64,000 bases of DNA, from the NCBI RefSeq assembly GCF_009295515.1, contig NZ_RQVV01000011.1, positions 310,001 through 374,000 of the forward strand. The letters run 5' to 3'. Positions 28,570 to 38,362 of the stretch are shown here, piece by piece. The stretch is from Erwinia endophytica (lineage in GTDB: Bacteria > Pseudomonadota > Gammaproteobacteria > Enterobacterales > Enterobacteriaceae). The position numbers were made by a program, and so were the translations under genes. Position 1 is the stretch's first letter, and each line of letters starts with the position of its first letter. Under the pieces are notes generated by a model. That model searched no databases, was not told the origin of the DNA, and saw only the letters and a list, made by a program, of their open reading frames with translations.

Positions 28570-29490
28570 TTAATAGAGTGACGGTTCACCCTCTGGGCGA
28601 CTTTTGAAACGACGATGCAGCCACATATACTGTTCTGGTGCCATCAGTACACCATGCTCAATGATTTTATTCATTCTGGCAGCGGTAGCGGCCTCGTCAT
28701 CCAGTGGAATGGCCTGTTCTTCAGGCAGGATAACCATCTCATAGCCTTTACCGTGCGGCAGACGACGCGGTACGAAAGGGATCACCGCCGGTTGACCGCT
28801 GCGGATCAGCAGGTAGCTGCCTTTGGTTGACGCGGCTTTCTCAACCGCGAAGAAGGGGACAAACACACTACTTTTCGGACCATAGTCATGGTCTGGCGCG
28901 TACCAGATGATGTCGCCATTTTTAAGGGCGCGGATCATGCCTTTTAAATCTTTACGATCCAGCATGCTTTTATTGGAACGCATCCGGCCCCTGGTCTGTA
29001 ACCAGTCCAACAGGGGATTATCATTTGGGCGATAAACGCCAATGCCTGGATTATGGATACCGAATATTCGTGCGCCCAACTCCAGGGTCAGAAAGTGTAT
29101 GCCGATTAACAGCACCCCTTTACCATCCTGATGAGCTTTAGCGATATGTTCCAGACCACTGACATGGAACCATTTAATAATACGCCAGTCTGGCCAGAAC
29201 CAGGCCATACCCGTTTCGATCAATCCCATGCCGACAGATTCAAAATTTCGTACCACCATGGCTTCGCGCTCGGCATCCGGCATATCTGGAAAGCAGAGTT
29301 CCAGATTGCGCCGGGCCACGTCGACACGACTTTTAAGGAAACGCATCGACAGACGGCCCAGACTGCATCCCAGATGGTACAGCACAGGATAAGGCAGTAG
29401 AACAAGCAGATACAGCAAGCCAATACCCAACCAGGTAAACCAATAACGGGGATGCAACAATGCTCTAGAAAATTGAGGCAACTGAGTCAT
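28570..29490 (-). CDS. lpxL: LpxL (HtrB), lipid A lauroyltransferase
   Basis: Inner-membrane-anchored acyltransferase that adds laurate to Kdo2-lipid IVA, giving penta-acyl lipid A. It has an N-terminal hydrophobic anchor (residues about 16-40) and the HxxxxE catalytic motif of the family in [14 protein letters not shown] (residues about 126-139). [17 protein letters not shown] and the C-terminal [15 protein letters not shown] follow as in LpxL. At 306 residues it is normal. In E. coli lpxL is next to trhO; here an oxidoreductase gene lies between them. Confidence 0.95.
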   Translation of the reverse strand: MTQLPQFSRALLHPRYWFTWLGIGLLYLLVLLPYPVLYHLGCSLGRLSMRFLKSRVDVARRNLELCFPDMPDAEREAMVVRNFESVGMGLIETGMAWFWPDWRIIKWFHVSGLEHIAKAHQDGKGVLLIGIHFLTLELGARIFGIHNPGIGVYRPNDNPLLDWLQTRGRMRSNKSMLDRKDLKGMIRALKNGDIIWYAPDHDYGPKSSVFVPFFAVEKAASTKGSYLLIRSGQPAVIPFVPRRLPHGKGYEMVILPEEQAIPLDDEAATAARMNKIIEHGVLMAPEQYMWLHRRFKSRPEGEPSLY

Positions 29491-29644
29491 AAGTTTCCAG
29501 ATCGTAAAAAAGGGGCACGACTATGGTGCCCGTGATTTATTATTTATAGCCCATTGTGCCATTTTTTAGCGACAAACTGAAATATTACGCTGTCTTTAGG
29601 CGCGTTTATACCCGCATCTTTCAAGCTATGGGGTACGTTACTCG

Positions 29645-30748
29645 TCAGCCTTTCTTCGGTGTGAAAAGGCCCTTTACTGCGGATGGTTCGCTGCGCCAGT
29701 ATTGTTCCGGGGCATGTACCGTTGCGCCCAGATTTGCCGCCGCATGCCATGGCCAGCGTGGATTGTAGAGCATTCCTCGTGCCAGCGCGACCAGGTCTGC
29801 CTGCTGTTCTGTCAGTATTGCTTCAGCCTGTTCCGGTTCGGTTATCAGGCCAACGGCGATAACGGGGATCGTGACCGCTTTTTTAATCTCAGCCGCAAAA
29901 GGCACCTGATAGCCTGGTCCCACACTGATTTTCTGTTGTGGCGACAGGCCGCCGCTGGAGACGTGAATGTAAGCGCAACCTGCTTCAGCCAGCGTTTTGC
30001 TTAACGCGACCGACTGTTCAAGATCCCAGCCGCCCGCCACCCAATCCGTTGCTGAAATCCGCACGCCTACCGGCTTATGGGCAGGAAAAACGCGACGTAC
30101 TTCACGGAAAATGTCCAGCGTCAGGCGTTGCCGGTTCTCCAGCGAACCGCCGTATTCGTCGTCGCGCAGGTTAGATAAAGGTGAGAGGAATTCATGCAAC
30201 AGGTAGCCATGTGCCGCGTGGATCTCAATCAGGTCGATCCCCAGTCGGTCAGCACGGATCGCGCTGTCGATAAAGGCCTGCTTAATTTCTTCGATTCTCT
30301 CTTTGGTCAAAGCAAGGGGGTGACGGTCTGTGTCATTAAAAGGGATAGCTGAAGGCGCTGAGGGTTGCCAGCCACCTTCTTCAGGCTGCAAGAAGCCGCC
30401 GCCATGCCAGGGGGCTTCAGTGGAGGCCTTGCGCCCGGCATGTGCCAGTTGAATACCGAGCGGCATCGCCGAATATTTGCGCACGTCCTTGAGTACATCG
30501 CCCAGCGCCTGCTCGGTCGTGTCATTCCACAATCCCAAATCTTCTGGTGTGATCCTGCCAGCCGCTTCTACGGCGGTTGCCTCAATGATCAGCAGACCCG
30601 CGCCAGAAAGCGCCAGATTGCCCAAATGAATACGATGCCAGGCGGTTGCTTTACCATGATCAGCGGAATATTGGCACATTGGAGCGATCACGATGCGGTT
30701 TTCAAGGGGGAGTTTGCCCAGGGTTATCGGGCTGAACAATCGACTCAT
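29645..30748 (-). CDS. Old-yellow-enzyme family NAD(P)H:flavin oxidoreductase
   Basis: FMN-dependent ene-reductase of the YqjM/XenA type. The 367-residue TIM barrel shows [20 protein letters not shown] (with the Cys that tunes flavin redox potential) and [12 protein letters not shown]. The substrate-binding His pair lies in [20 protein letters not shown], with IPVIAVGLI and [15 protein letters not shown] also seen. It has no counterpart between lpxL and trhO in E. coli, so it is an insertion or a lineage-specific gene. Substrates are probably alpha,beta-unsaturated carbonyls or nitro compounds, inferred from family. Confidence 0.9.
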   Translation of the reverse strand: MSRLFSPITLGKLPLENRIVIAPMCQYSADHGKATAWHRIHLGNLALSGAGLLIIEATAVEAAGRITPEDLGLWNDTTEQALGDVLKDVRKYSAMPLGIQLAHAGRKASTEAPWHGGGFLQPEEGGWQPSAPSAIPFNDTDRHPLALTKERIEEIKQAFIDSAIRADRLGIDLIEIHAAHGYLLHEFLSPLSNLRDDEYGGSLENRQRLTLDIFREVRRVFPAHKPVGVRISATDWVAGGWDLEQSVALSKTLAEAGCAYIHVSSGGLSPQQKISVGPGYQVPFAAEIKKAVTIPVIAVGLITEPEQAEAILTEQQADLVALARGMLYNPRWPWHAAANLGATVHAPEQYWRSEPSAVKGLFTPKKG

Positions 30749-30859
30749 ACAATATCTCCGGTGTTAGTCAAATTGACACGTAACAGGCTAACTATAGGCG
30801 TATTCTTCAGGTATGATAGCGCCCGCAAAATTTCTCTTATGAACCCAGGAAAGTACACC

Positions 30860-31912
30860 ATGCCAGTGTTACACAACCTTGTTTCCAATCAAGAGCTGAA
30901 AGCGCGGATGTTGGCTGAGACCGAACCGCGTACTACCGTCTCTTTTTACAAGTATTTCACCATCGCTGATCCCCTGGCTTTTCGCGATGTGCTCTATTTG
31001 CAACTGACTAAACTGAATGTTTTTGGCCGTATCTATGTCGCTACTGAAGGGATCAATGCGCAAATCAGTGTACCTGCCAGCCGCTATGAAGAGATGAAGG
31101 CGATGTTGTATGCCTTCGATCCGGCACTCGACAATCTGCGGATGAATATTGCGCTGGATGATGATGGCAAATCCTTCTGGGTGCTGCGTCTGAAAGTGCG
31201 GGAGCGGATTGTGGCTGATGGCATTAACGACGAAACTTTCGACCCCAGCGATGTCGGCGGTTATCTGAAAGCAGACGAAGTGAATGCCATGCTCGACGAT
31301 CCACATGCGGTATTTGTGGATATGCGTAACCACTATGAGTATGAAGTGGGACATTTTGACAACGCGCTTGAGATCCCGGCAGACACTTTCCGTGAGCAGT
31401 TGCCAATGGCCGTTGATATGTTGCAGGAAAACAAAGACAAAAAAATTGTGATGTACTGTACCGGCGGTATTCGCTGTGAAAAAGCCAGTGCCTGGATGCG
31501 TCACAATGGCTTTAACAACGTTTATCACATTGAAGGCGGTATCATCGAATACGCACGTCGGGCGCGTGAACAGGGATTACCGGTGCGCTTTAAAGGTAAA
31601 AATTTTGTCTTTGATGAGCGAATGGGGGAGCGCATCTCCGATGATGTGATTGCTCAGTGCCATCAGTGCGGTGCGCCTTGTGATACACACGTTAATTGCA
31701 AGAATGATGGTTGCCATCTGTTGTTTATTCAGTGCGCTGAGTGCGCAGAAAAATACCATCACTGTTGCAGTCCGGTATGTATGGAGGAATTGGCGCTGCC
31801 TCCTGAAGAACAGCGCGCCCGTCGTGCAGGACGCGAGAATGGCAATAAAATTTTCAACAAATCGCGTGGCCTGTTGAATATGACGCTAAAAATTCCAATG
31901 CCGGAAAAGTAA
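30860..31912 (+). CDS. trhO: TrhO (YceA), tRNA U34 hydroxylase
   Basis: Oxygen-dependent enzyme that makes 5-hydroxyuridine at position 34 of certain tRNAs. An N-terminal acylphosphatase-like domain (residues about 1-110, [20 protein letters not shown]) precedes a rhodanese domain with the active Cys in [14 protein letters not shown] Cys-rich C-terminal segment ([20 protein letters not shown] and CSPVC) follows. The ATG at 30860 follows CCAGGA by about 9 bases and gives 350 residues, matching the E. coli start MPVLHN. Longer in-frame extensions have no support. Confidence 0.96.
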   Translation: MPVLHNLVSNQELKARMLAETEPRTTVSFYKYFTIADPLAFRDVLYLQLTKLNVFGRIYVATEGINAQISVPASRYEEMKAMLYAFDPALDNLRMNIALDDDGKSFWVLRLKVRERIVADGINDETFDPSDVGGYLKADEVNAMLDDPHAVFVDMRNHYEYEVGHFDNALEIPADTFREQLPMAVDMLQENKDKKIVMYCTGGIRCEKASAWMRHNGFNNVYHIEGGIIEYARRAREQGLPVRFKGKNFVFDERMGERISDDVIAQCHQCGAPCDTHVNCKNDGCHLLFIQCAECAEKYHHCCSPVCMEELALPPEEQRARRAGRENGNKIFNKSRGLLNMTLKIPMPEK

Positions 31913-32003
31913 GTCATAGGGGTAGGTACTGAGACGCTGCGATTCATTTCGTGAAACATTTGGCGGCAATCAGAAAAAACTTAATTCCGATTTAATCTTA
32001 AAG

Positions 32004-32030
32004 GACGGCTTCATTTGAGCCGTCTTTTTT
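32004..32030. terminator. Terminator between trhO and solA
   Basis: Perfect stem GACGGCT / AGCCGTC with loop TCATTTG, followed by TTTTTT, about 90 bases after the trhO stop and just past the solA 3' end. Confidence 0.85.
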
Positions 32031-32033
32031 AAT

Positions 32034-33146
32034 TCAGAAGCGGGAAATGGAAAAGGGCGATAAATCAAATTCTGTTGGTTTTCCCTGAGCAAAGTGAGCG
32101 GCGATTTCGCCTAATACCGTAGAAAATTTAAAACCATGTCCACTTAATCCGGTAATTAACAGCCGATCTGGTGACCCCGGAAAGGTATCAATAATAAAAT
32201 CCTCATCCACTGTATTATCATAAGTGCAGGATTCTCCGTTCAGGCACACGCCAACTCCCGGTAAAAAGTGACGCAAAAATGCGAACAGTTCGCTGCCATC
32301 GTCGACCACTGCGCCAAAGGGTTTACGCTGTTCCGGTGAGTTAATCGTTTGCCCGCCATTGTGCTTACCAATTTTTATCGCATTGTTATTTGCCGGGAAG
32401 CCGTAAAAATGATTGCCATCTGACATTTCAACCGTGAAAGCTGGAAACTGGTTATTTTCACTATAACGACCATCAGCCTGATGCCATGCAAAAACTTTTC
32501 TTACGGGTGTTATTGGTAGTGTCGGAAACAGTGTTTTTACCCATGTGCCGGCACTGAGCAGCAATTTGCGGGCACGGAAGGTGCCCTCTGCCGTATTCAC
32601 CCGTTGCAACCCATCGTGTTCTTCTATTGATGTTACTGCGCAATTGAACAGTTGCGCACAACCCGCTTGTTTGGCGAGACGAATGAGTTGGCGAATAGCT
32701 ATTTCGGATTTAAGGTAGCCGGAATCAGGCTCGAAAATACCGACATACCCATCAGGAACAACAAGTTGTGGCCAGCGCTGGGTGATCTCTTCACCACGCA
32801 ATGCTTCCACTGGCAAGTTATATTCGGCGGCGCTCTGACGTACGTTTTGAATAAATTGGGAGGATTCCGGCGCCAGATTAATGACCCCACAGCGTTGCAT
32901 AATGCGCTCACCGCACTGTGCTTCCAGTTCATCCCATAGTTGTTGCGCCCGCAGCACCATAGGCACATAACGTGAACCTTCTCCATAAGCGTGGCGGATG
33001 AGGCGGGATTCTCCGTGATGACTGCCATGATGATGAGGAGGATGAGCGCGGTCAATCATCAGCACTTTCAGACCCGCTTGTGTGGCGTACCAGCCAGCGG
33101 CAGCGCCGATGGAGCCACTGCCCACCACGATTAAGTCATAAATCAT
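32034..33146 (-). CDS. solA: SolA, N-methyl-L-tryptophan oxidase
   Basis: Monomeric sarcosine-oxidase-type flavoenzyme that oxidises N-methyl amino acids, releasing formaldehyde and H2O2. An FAD-binding fold starts at [14 protein letters not shown] (residues about 5-18). It also has [15 protein letters not shown], the flavin-linking Cys in the [16 protein letters not shown] segment (Cys at about residue 308), and a C-terminal [19 protein letters not shown] 33146 is chosen because GGAG and AGGAG precede it and the protein then begins like E. coli SolA (370 residues). A longer frame to 33305 is an artefact. It keeps its E. coli position before bssS. Confidence 0.95.
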   Translation of the reverse strand: MIYDLIVVGSGSIGAAAGWYATQAGLKVLMIDRAHPPHHHGSHHGESRLIRHAYGEGSRYVPMVLRAQQLWDELEAQCGERIMQRCGVINLAPESSQFIQNVRQSAAEYNLPVEALRGEEITQRWPQLVVPDGYVGIFEPDSGYLKSEIAIRQLIRLAKQAGCAQLFNCAVTSIEEHDGLQRVNTAEGTFRARKLLLSAGTWVKTLFPTLPITPVRKVFAWHQADGRYSENNQFPAFTVEMSDGNHFYGFPANNNAIKIGKHNGGQTINSPEQRKPFGAVVDDGSELFAFLRHFLPGVGVCLNGESCTYDNTVDEDFIIDTFPGSPDRLLITGLSGHGFKFSTVLGEIAAHFAQGKPTEFDLSPFSISRF

Positions 33147-33210
33147 CTGCCTCCGACTCCTTTGTTGATCAGGCAATCTGAGCAGGATAGCAAAATGTCG
33201 CGGGAATGAA

Positions 33211-33231
33211 AAAGGCACCCCGGAGGGTGCC
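33211..33231 (-). terminator. Terminator of bssS
   Basis: Perfect stem GGCACCC-CGGA-GGGTGCC. On the minus strand it is followed by TTTTT, 21 bases after the bssS stop. Confidence 0.85.
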
Positions 33232-33252
33232 TTGCAGGTAACACGTTGGGAC

Positions 33253-33507
33253 TTAGTGCTTTTTGTAATCGCGGTCCTGATATTCTGTTGCTTCGATCTT
33301 CGCAATACCCGCTTCGAGGATAGAAATAAACTGCCTGGCGACGTCAGTGGTTAACCAGTATGTTTGGCCAACCTCTGCTTCATCGACCTGTTGCTCGTTT
33401 GAGGTGAGCGAATGTAGACGTATCATCATCGCATCGTAACTGTCTACGGTACTAATGTCCCACCCGATGAGGGGATGTGTCTGGATAACATCTTTGTTTC
33501 TGTCCAT
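33253..33507 (-). CDS. bssS: BssS (YceP), biofilm regulator
   Basis: Small soluble protein that in E. coli affects biofilm formation and indole and AI-2 signalling. It matches BssS over its length ([39 protein letters not shown]). The ATG at 33507 is preceded by GGGGG and gives 84 residues, the E. coli length; an in-frame extension to 33543 is not supported. Its upstream region holds a 20-base perfect palindrome and a tandem repeat (listed separately). Confidence 0.94.
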   Translation of the reverse strand: MDRNKDVIQTHPLIGWDISTVDSYDAMMIRLHSLTSNEQQVDEAEVGQTYWLTTDVARQFISILEAGIAKIEATEYQDRDYKKH

Positions 33508-33735
33508 TATAACCCCCTTTATTACTCGTATTAGTGATGACAACGAAGTGATTTATCGAGGTTCAATGCGGTCTTTTTTTCATAGAGCAGGGGAATTATA
33601 ACAGGATTTTAAATTTGTGCAGAATGAAATTTTTATCGCGGAAAATGAATGTTTAATTGCGGTTTATTTGTATGAAAACTGATATTAACGTCGCAGGAAA
33701 AAAACATCAGAAAGAGAGAGGGGGCGCTGATTCAG

Positions 33736-33755
33736 GTGAATGATTAATCATTCAC
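33736..33755. promoter_or_regulatory. 20-bp perfect palindrome upstream of bssS
   Basis: GTGAATGATTAATCATTCAC reads the same on both strands. It lies 229 bases upstream of bssS and downstream of dinI. It resembles an operator for a dimeric regulator. It contains TGAAT...ATTCA, but with 8 bases between half-sites instead of the 4 in ArgR boxes, so an ArgR call is not made. Confidence 0.45.
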
Positions 33756-33812
33756 GGGAGATTTCCAGTACAACAGGACCAGGTTGTTGATCGGCAATCG
33801 CCCCCTGTCATT

Positions 33813-33836
33813 GATAAAATCTTCGATAAAATCTTC
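33813..33836. repeat. Tandem 12-bp repeat
   Basis: GATAAAATCTTC occurs twice head-to-tail with no mismatch, in the bssS-dinI gap. Confidence 0.8.
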
Positions 33837-33950
33837 TGGTTTATTCAGAGTTTTCTGTATTCACCATCACCTCTTATTCAGTTTTAGCATGTTGCTTAAC
33901 CATGTGAAACCTGTTTAGCAGAGGAGAATTCAGCGTGTTTCCCGGCGGGA

Positions 33951-33981
33951 AAAACAAAAAAGCCGGATGGCGAAACCCGGC
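33951..33981 (-). terminator. Terminator of dinI
   Basis: Stem GCCGG (33962-33966) / CCGGC (33977-33981). On the minus strand it is followed by a T-run (A-run at 33951-33961), 32 bases after the dinI stop. Confidence 0.75.
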
Positions 33982-34013
33982 AAACAACGGAAAAAATAGA
34001 AGGGCAGGGGATA

Positions 34014-34259
34014 TCAGTCAGTAATAAACCAGTCGTCCGCGCTTTCCCAGGTTTCCTGAAGAATTTCAGTCACGCGATTTTTAGCTTCATGGTTGCCGCC
34101 CATCACTGTCAGGTTGTTGGCACCAGCATAGCGGACAGAAACGCTGTGGGGGGACTCAGGAAACTGTTTATTGATTCGTTTACCCAGTTCCACAGCCAGC
34201 GCATCAATGGCGCCAGACGGGAGAACAGTGGTTTTTGCTACAGTGACTTCAACACGCAT
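34014..34259 (-). CDS. dinI: DinI, SOS-response modulator of RecA
   Basis: Binds RecA filaments, stabilises them and restrains UmuD cleavage. The 81-residue protein matches E. coli DinI, including the start MRVEVTVAKT, SVRYAGANNLTVMG and the acidic C-terminal helix ILQETWESADDWFI. A LexA box at 34280-34295 lies directly upstream, so SOS induction is expected. It lies between pyrC and bssS as in E. coli. Confidence 0.96.
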   Translation of the reverse strand: MRVEVTVAKTTVLPSGAIDALAVELGKRINKQFPESPHSVSVRYAGANNLTVMGGNHEAKNRVTEILQETWESADDWFITD

Positions 34260-34279
34260 AAAAGCCTCCGGTTAATTTA

Positions 34280-34295
34280 CTGTAAATATATACAG
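34280..34295. promoter_or_regulatory. LexA box of dinI
   Basis: CTGTAAATATATACAG fits the consensus CTGT-N8-ACAG exactly, with an AT-rich core. It lies inside the longer palindrome-like TTTACTGTAAATATATACAG and 21 bases from the dinI start codon. Confidence 0.93.
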
Positions 34296-34338
34296 TAAAT
34301 TAGTCAGGGGCAATATTTTTCGTGGGCTTGATCGTAGA

Positions 34339-35385
34339 TTAACGTTCAACACGCCAGTTCAATGTTTCACCAGCAAGGAACGGCACCAGTGACTGGTCAC
34401 CTGACGAGACACTTTCTGGCACCGTCCACGGTTTACGCACCAGTTTCACGGTACCTTCATTCAGCGGCAACCCATAGAAATTCGGGCCGTTTTCAGAGCA
34501 GAAGGCTTCAAAATGCTGTAGCGCGTTCATCTCTTCAAACACCGTGGCGTAGGCTGGCAGCGAAGAAGGGGCATTAAATACTCCGGCACAGCCACAACTG
34601 GCTTCTTTACGGCACCGCAGGTGAGGGGCCGTATCCGTTCCCAGGAAGAAACGAGGGCTACCACTGGCGACGGCTTTACGCAACGCTTGCTGATGAATAT
34701 TGCGTTTAAGGATTGGCAGGCAGTATAAGTGTGGGCGCACCCCGCCAACCAGCATGTGATTACGGTTAAACATCAGATGCTGAGGGGTGATGGTCGCGCC
34801 AAGGAAACGATTGCCTTCCTGTACATAGTCAGCGGCTTCTTTGGTGGTGATATGCTCAAACACCACTTTCAGTTCCGGATACTGTTTACGTAGCGGTTCC
34901 ATGACCGTTTCGATAAAGCGCGCTTCACGATCAAAAATATCGATATGCGCGTCAGTTACTTCACCGTGGACCAGCAGCGGCATACCTATTTTCTGCATGC
35001 GTTCCAGCACGCTCGCAATGGCGGCAATGTTAGTCACGCCATGGCTGGAGTTGGTGGTGGCATGTGCCGGGTAGAGTTTGGCGGCAGTGAAAATATTGCC
35101 GTTAAAACCCTTTTCCACTTCATCCGGATCCAGTGAATCAGTCAGGTAGCAGGTCATCAATGGGGTAAAGTTATGAGCGGCCGGGATGGCGGCCAAAATA
35201 CGCTCACGGTAGGCAATGGCTGCGGCCACGCTGGTAACGGGTGGAACCAGATTAGGCATCACGACAGCCCGACCAGAGACCTCGCTGGTGAAAGGCAGCA
35301 CGGTCTTGAGCATTTCATCATCACGCAGATGGATATGCCAGTCGTCAGGGCGACGGATCAGCAGTTCCTCGGGTTTTGCAGTCAT
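34339..35385 (-). CDS. pyrC: PyrC, dihydroorotase
   Basis: Third enzyme of pyrimidine synthesis; closes carbamoyl-aspartate to dihydroorotate. It is a class II dihydroorotase of 348 residues. Zinc ligands lie in [13 protein letters not shown] (residues about 13-25), and the carboxylated Lys in [19 protein letters not shown]. Further ligand His residues are in VHGEVTD and [12 protein letters not shown], and the catalytic Asp in [12 protein letters not shown] 35385 is chosen by comparison with E. coli; the frame continues to 35526 without support. Confidence 0.96.
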   Translation of the reverse strand: MTAKPEELLIRRPDDWHIHLRDDEMLKTVLPFTSEVSGRAVVMPNLVPPVTSVAAAIAYRERILAAIPAAHNFTPLMTCYLTDSLDPDEVEKGFNGNIFTAAKLYPAHATTNSSHGVTNIAAIASVLERMQKIGMPLLVHGEVTDAHIDIFDREARFIETVMEPLRKQYPELKVVFEHITTKEAADYVQEGNRFLGATITPQHLMFNRNHMLVGGVRPHLYCLPILKRNIHQQALRKAVASGSPRFFLGTDTAPHLRCRKEASCGCAGVFNAPSSLPAYATVFEEMNALQHFEAFCSENGPNFYGLPLNEGTVKLVRKPWTVPESVSSGDQSLVPFLAGETLNWRVER

Positions 35386-35553
35386 AACAGGCTCCGGCAG
35401 AAGTGAAATCGATGTGGCTGATTTGGCCGGGTTCCAAGCATAAGGATAAAGCCGGGTATTTGCACCTGCTTTATTGCCGGTGGTGGAAAATAGTCGATGA
35501 AGAGGGCGTTCCCGGCGGTGTGACAAACCAGGAACGCGGTCAGAGCGTGTCGT

Positions 35554-36117
35554 TTAGTCAGTAAAGGGGATGACCAGTTCGCCCGGTTTCACTTCAAGCC
35601 CTTTAGCGAAGCGTTTCGCCAGTGACTCCGCTTTGCTGCGGTCGGTACTGAGTACGTAAGCCGGTTTCTGATTGAAGTAATCCTTCAGTGACTGGTTCAG
35701 ATAAGGTGTCAGGGCCGTTAGTACATTTTGCATCTTCTCTGGTTGCACTTGTACATCCACCAGTTCCATATCTTTCAGATACACGGCCCCTTGCTCCTGA
35801 TTGAAGACCGGCTGGGCTTTCATGGTCAGTTTCATCTCGGCATTTTGCGGACCAAACAGGGAACTAATATTGACCTTTGCATTCCCCGTTAACATGATTT
35901 TGTTCGGTTCTTCACGGCCAATCTGACTACTGAGATCGGACAGGACAATATGGGCGTCGACCAGTCCGGATACGCCAATCTGCTTCTCGTAGTTGTTATG
36001 CTTTTGCAGCGCCTGATTGACTTCTTGTTCACTGATAGTGTACTGCGTTAGTTTGTCACAGCCGCTCAGTAATCCTACCAACAGCAAGGCGCTTAACCCG
36101 GCTAAAAACTTCTTCAT
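35554..36117 (-). CDS. yceB: YceB lipoprotein (DUF1439)
   Basis: Predicted lipoprotein with a signal ending in VGLLSGC (Cys at about residue 20), followed by DKLTQYTISEQEVNQALQKH as in E. coli YceB. The family has a lipid-binding-like fold, and the function is not settled. ATG 36117 gives 187 residues, with a start ten bases downstream of a small inverted repeat. In E. coli it is followed by grxB and mdtH; here rimJ is next. Confidence 0.92.
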   Translation of the reverse strand: MKKFLAGLSALLLVGLLSGCDKLTQYTISEQEVNQALQKHNNYEKQIGVSGLVDAHIVLSDLSSQIGREEPNKIMLTGNAKVNISSLFGPQNAEMKLTMKAQPVFNQEQGAVYLKDMELVDVQVQPEKMQNVLTALTPYLNQSLKDYFNQKPAYVLSTDRSKAESLAKRFAKGLEVKPGELVIPFTD

Positions 36118-36672
36118 AGCAATCCTCATAATGTGATGCCGTCAGTAACCCTCCTGACGAGGGGTATAGCTTGCCTGACATTGTAGCGGGAGTCACCAGG
36201 ATTACCGGTAAAACAACAGGAAAATGAAAACGAAGGCAATCAGACTGGCAGCATCTGTGCGACAGGCACATTTTTCAGCGCGAAGATCATTCGGCCTTTC
36301 ACACAGAAAGAGCAATGCTCGTAAATAAACAGAGGAAGTGGCCTCTTTACCATGATGGCCGCAGCTAAATGTCATATTCTTCATCTGTTGGTGTAACAAT
36401 TATGCTGAAATTTTATTGGTGGTGTTTTATCGGTCGATCATTACGTGGATATATACTTTGAATATTCACGAAGCATAAGACAGTAAGAGTGCGAGCTTTC
36501 AGGAGCATAGACCGACAGGGTGACGGGGATGAATGAGAGCAGCTAACACACATCTTACTTGAAGTGTGGTGAGTATAGTGATAATTAGCAACCACATAGC
36601 GGTCAGTGGCGATGCAGGCTGGCTATTTATCAATCAAATTTATTCATCTGTCGGTTGAATTCAGGAGAAAAG
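36118..36672. other. Intergenic stretch replacing grxB-mdtH
   Basis: About 550 bases between divergent yceB and rimJ. E. coli has grxB and mdtH here. I found no recognisable remnant of either in the six frames; the open frames are short and unlike any family. The left end has a small inverted repeat GTCAG / CTGAC (about 36137-36158). Confidence 0.6.
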
Positions 36673-37269
36673 ATGTTTGGCTATCGTTCCGCTGCCCCGA
36701 AAGTATCACTGACAACCGACCGGCTGGTGGTCCGTCTGGTCCATGAACGTGACGCTTGGCGTTTAGCGGATTATTACGCTGAAAACCGGGTGTTTCTCAA
36801 ACCCTGGGAGCCCACTCGCGATGACAGCCATTGTTATCCTTCCGGCTGGCAGGCTCGTCTCGGGCTGATCTCAGAGATGCATAAGCAGGGTAACGCTTAC
36901 TATTTTGCGGTGATGGATCCGGATGAAAACGAAGTACGCGGTGTCGCGAATTTCAGCAATGTGGTGCGAGGTTCATTCCATGCCTGCTATCTCGGTTATT
37001 CGCTGGGTGAAAAGTGGCAGGGGAAAGGCATGATGTTTGAAGCGTTGCAGGCGACCATTCGCTATATGCAACGTCAGCAGCGTATGCACCGCATTATGGC
37101 TAACTACATGCCGCACAATCAACGCAGCGGTAACCTGTTGGCCCGGCTCGGTTTCGAGAAAGAGGGCTACGCCAAAGACTATCTGCTAATTGATGGCCGC
37201 TGGCAGGATCATGTGCTGACCGCGCTGATCGCCAGAGACTGGTTGCCTGAGCGACGTGGGCAGCGATGA
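36673..37269 (+). CDS. rimJ: RimJ, ribosomal-protein S5 N-acetyltransferase
   Basis: GNAT-family enzyme that acetylates the N-terminal Ala of ribosomal protein S5. It carries the acetyl-CoA-binding stretch [19 protein letters not shown] (about residues 110-128) and the later [20 protein letters not shown]. The ATG at 36673 follows CAGGAG by 8 bases and begins MFGYRSAAP as in E. coli (198 residues). It is followed 42 bases later by mviM; yceH, which lies between them in E. coli, is absent here. Confidence 0.95.
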   Translation: MFGYRSAAPKVSLTTDRLVVRLVHERDAWRLADYYAENRVFLKPWEPTRDDSHCYPSGWQARLGLISEMHKQGNAYYFAVMDPDENEVRGVANFSNVVRGSFHACYLGYSLGEKWQGKGMMFEALQATIRYMQRQQRMHRIMANYMPHNQRSGNLLARLGFEKEGYAKDYLLIDGRWQDHVLTALIARDWLPERRGQR

Positions 37270-37311
37270 AAATAATGCGACACGACGGGCAGTTGAGCAG
37301 GAGAGAGTAAC

Positions 37312-38235
37312 ATGGCTGAGCTGCAAGTGGGGATCGTCGGGCTGGGAAGTATTGCGCAGAAAGCCTGGCTACCGGTGGTGAGCAGAACGGATAACTGGCA
37401 GATCGCCGGCGCATTTTCGCCAAATCAACAGAAAGCGCGGGCAGTATGCGACAGCTACCGGATCCCGCTATTTCCCTCTCTCGCACAACTGGCCGCCGTC
37501 AGTGACGCCGTCTTTGTTCATACCACGACTGAAAGCCATTTCAGCATTGTAAAGTCATTATTGCTGGCTGGCGTGGATGTCTGTGTCGATAAGCCGCTGG
37601 CGGCGAAACTGAGTGAAGCAGAACAACTGGTGGAGTTGGCACATAAGCGGGGGCGAAAATTAATGGTGGCTTTTAACCGCCGTTTTGCCCCTCGTTATCT
37701 GCAGCTTAAAGCAGGTTTAGTCCAGTTGGCTTCGCTGCGTATGGATAAACATCGTTGCGACAGCGTGGGGCCGCAGGATCTTTTTTTCACGTTGCTGGAT
37801 GATTATCTCCATGTGGTGGATACCGCATTGTGGTTGAGTGGCGGCCAGGCCAGGTTGCAAAGTGGCGCGTTGCTGACCAGTGATGCGGGTGAAATGCTTT
37901 ATGCCGAGCACCATTTTAGCCACGCCAATATCCAGATGACGACCAGCATGCACCGTCGTGCCGGGACGCAGCGCGAAACGGTGATGGCGGTGGCCGATGG
38001 GGCTGTCTGGCAGGTGAATGATATGCGCGATTTTCAGTGGGAAACGGCGGGGCAGGTCATCAGCAGCCCGGTTCCGGGGTGGCAAAGCACGCTGGAACAG
38101 CGGGGATTCGTTGGAGCGGTACGACATTTTATCGACTGTGTGCAAAATCAGACTATGCCGCAAACCTCGGGTGAACAGGCACTGATGGCGCAGCGGATCG
38201 TGGAAAAACTCTGGCGCGATAGCGACCAGGAATAA
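37312..38235 (+). CDS. mviM: MviM, Gfo/Idh/MocA-family oxidoreductase
   Basis: Predicted NAD(P)-dependent sugar-type dehydrogenase; substrate not known. A Rossmann fold starts at VGIVGLGSIAQKAWLPV (residues about 6-22). The family motif DVCVDKPLAAKLSEAE (about residues 88-103) has the conserved Lys-Pro, and a C-terminal substrate domain follows. At 307 residues it matches E. coli YceM/MviM. It is 127 bases upstream of murJ, as in other enterics. Confidence 0.93.
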   Translation: MAELQVGIVGLGSIAQKAWLPVVSRTDNWQIAGAFSPNQQKARAVCDSYRIPLFPSLAQLAAVSDAVFVHTTTESHFSIVKSLLLAGVDVCVDKPLAAKLSEAEQLVELAHKRGRKLMVAFNRRFAPRYLQLKAGLVQLASLRMDKHRCDSVGPQDLFFTLLDDYLHVVDTALWLSGGQARLQSGALLTSDAGEMLYAEHHFSHANIQMTTSMHRRAGTQRETVMAVADGAVWQVNDMRDFQWETAGQVISSPVPGWQSTLEQRGFVGAVRHFIDCVQNQTMPQTSGEQALMAQRIVEKLWRDSDQE

Positions 38236-38362
38236 CGCTGTAACAATCGAATGTGGTCATTTCCTTCAGTATCAGTAGACTATCCTGGTTGCTGGCCCAG
38301 GAGATGGGTCAGATGATAATCGTGGCTCATGTCACCGTTCCCCAGGAAAAATCAGGAAACCC

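Noticed and set aside
33736-33755. ArgR box reading of the bssS palindrome
   Set aside because: Half-sites TGAAT and ATTCA are 8 bases apart rather than 4, so the geometry does not fit ArgR.
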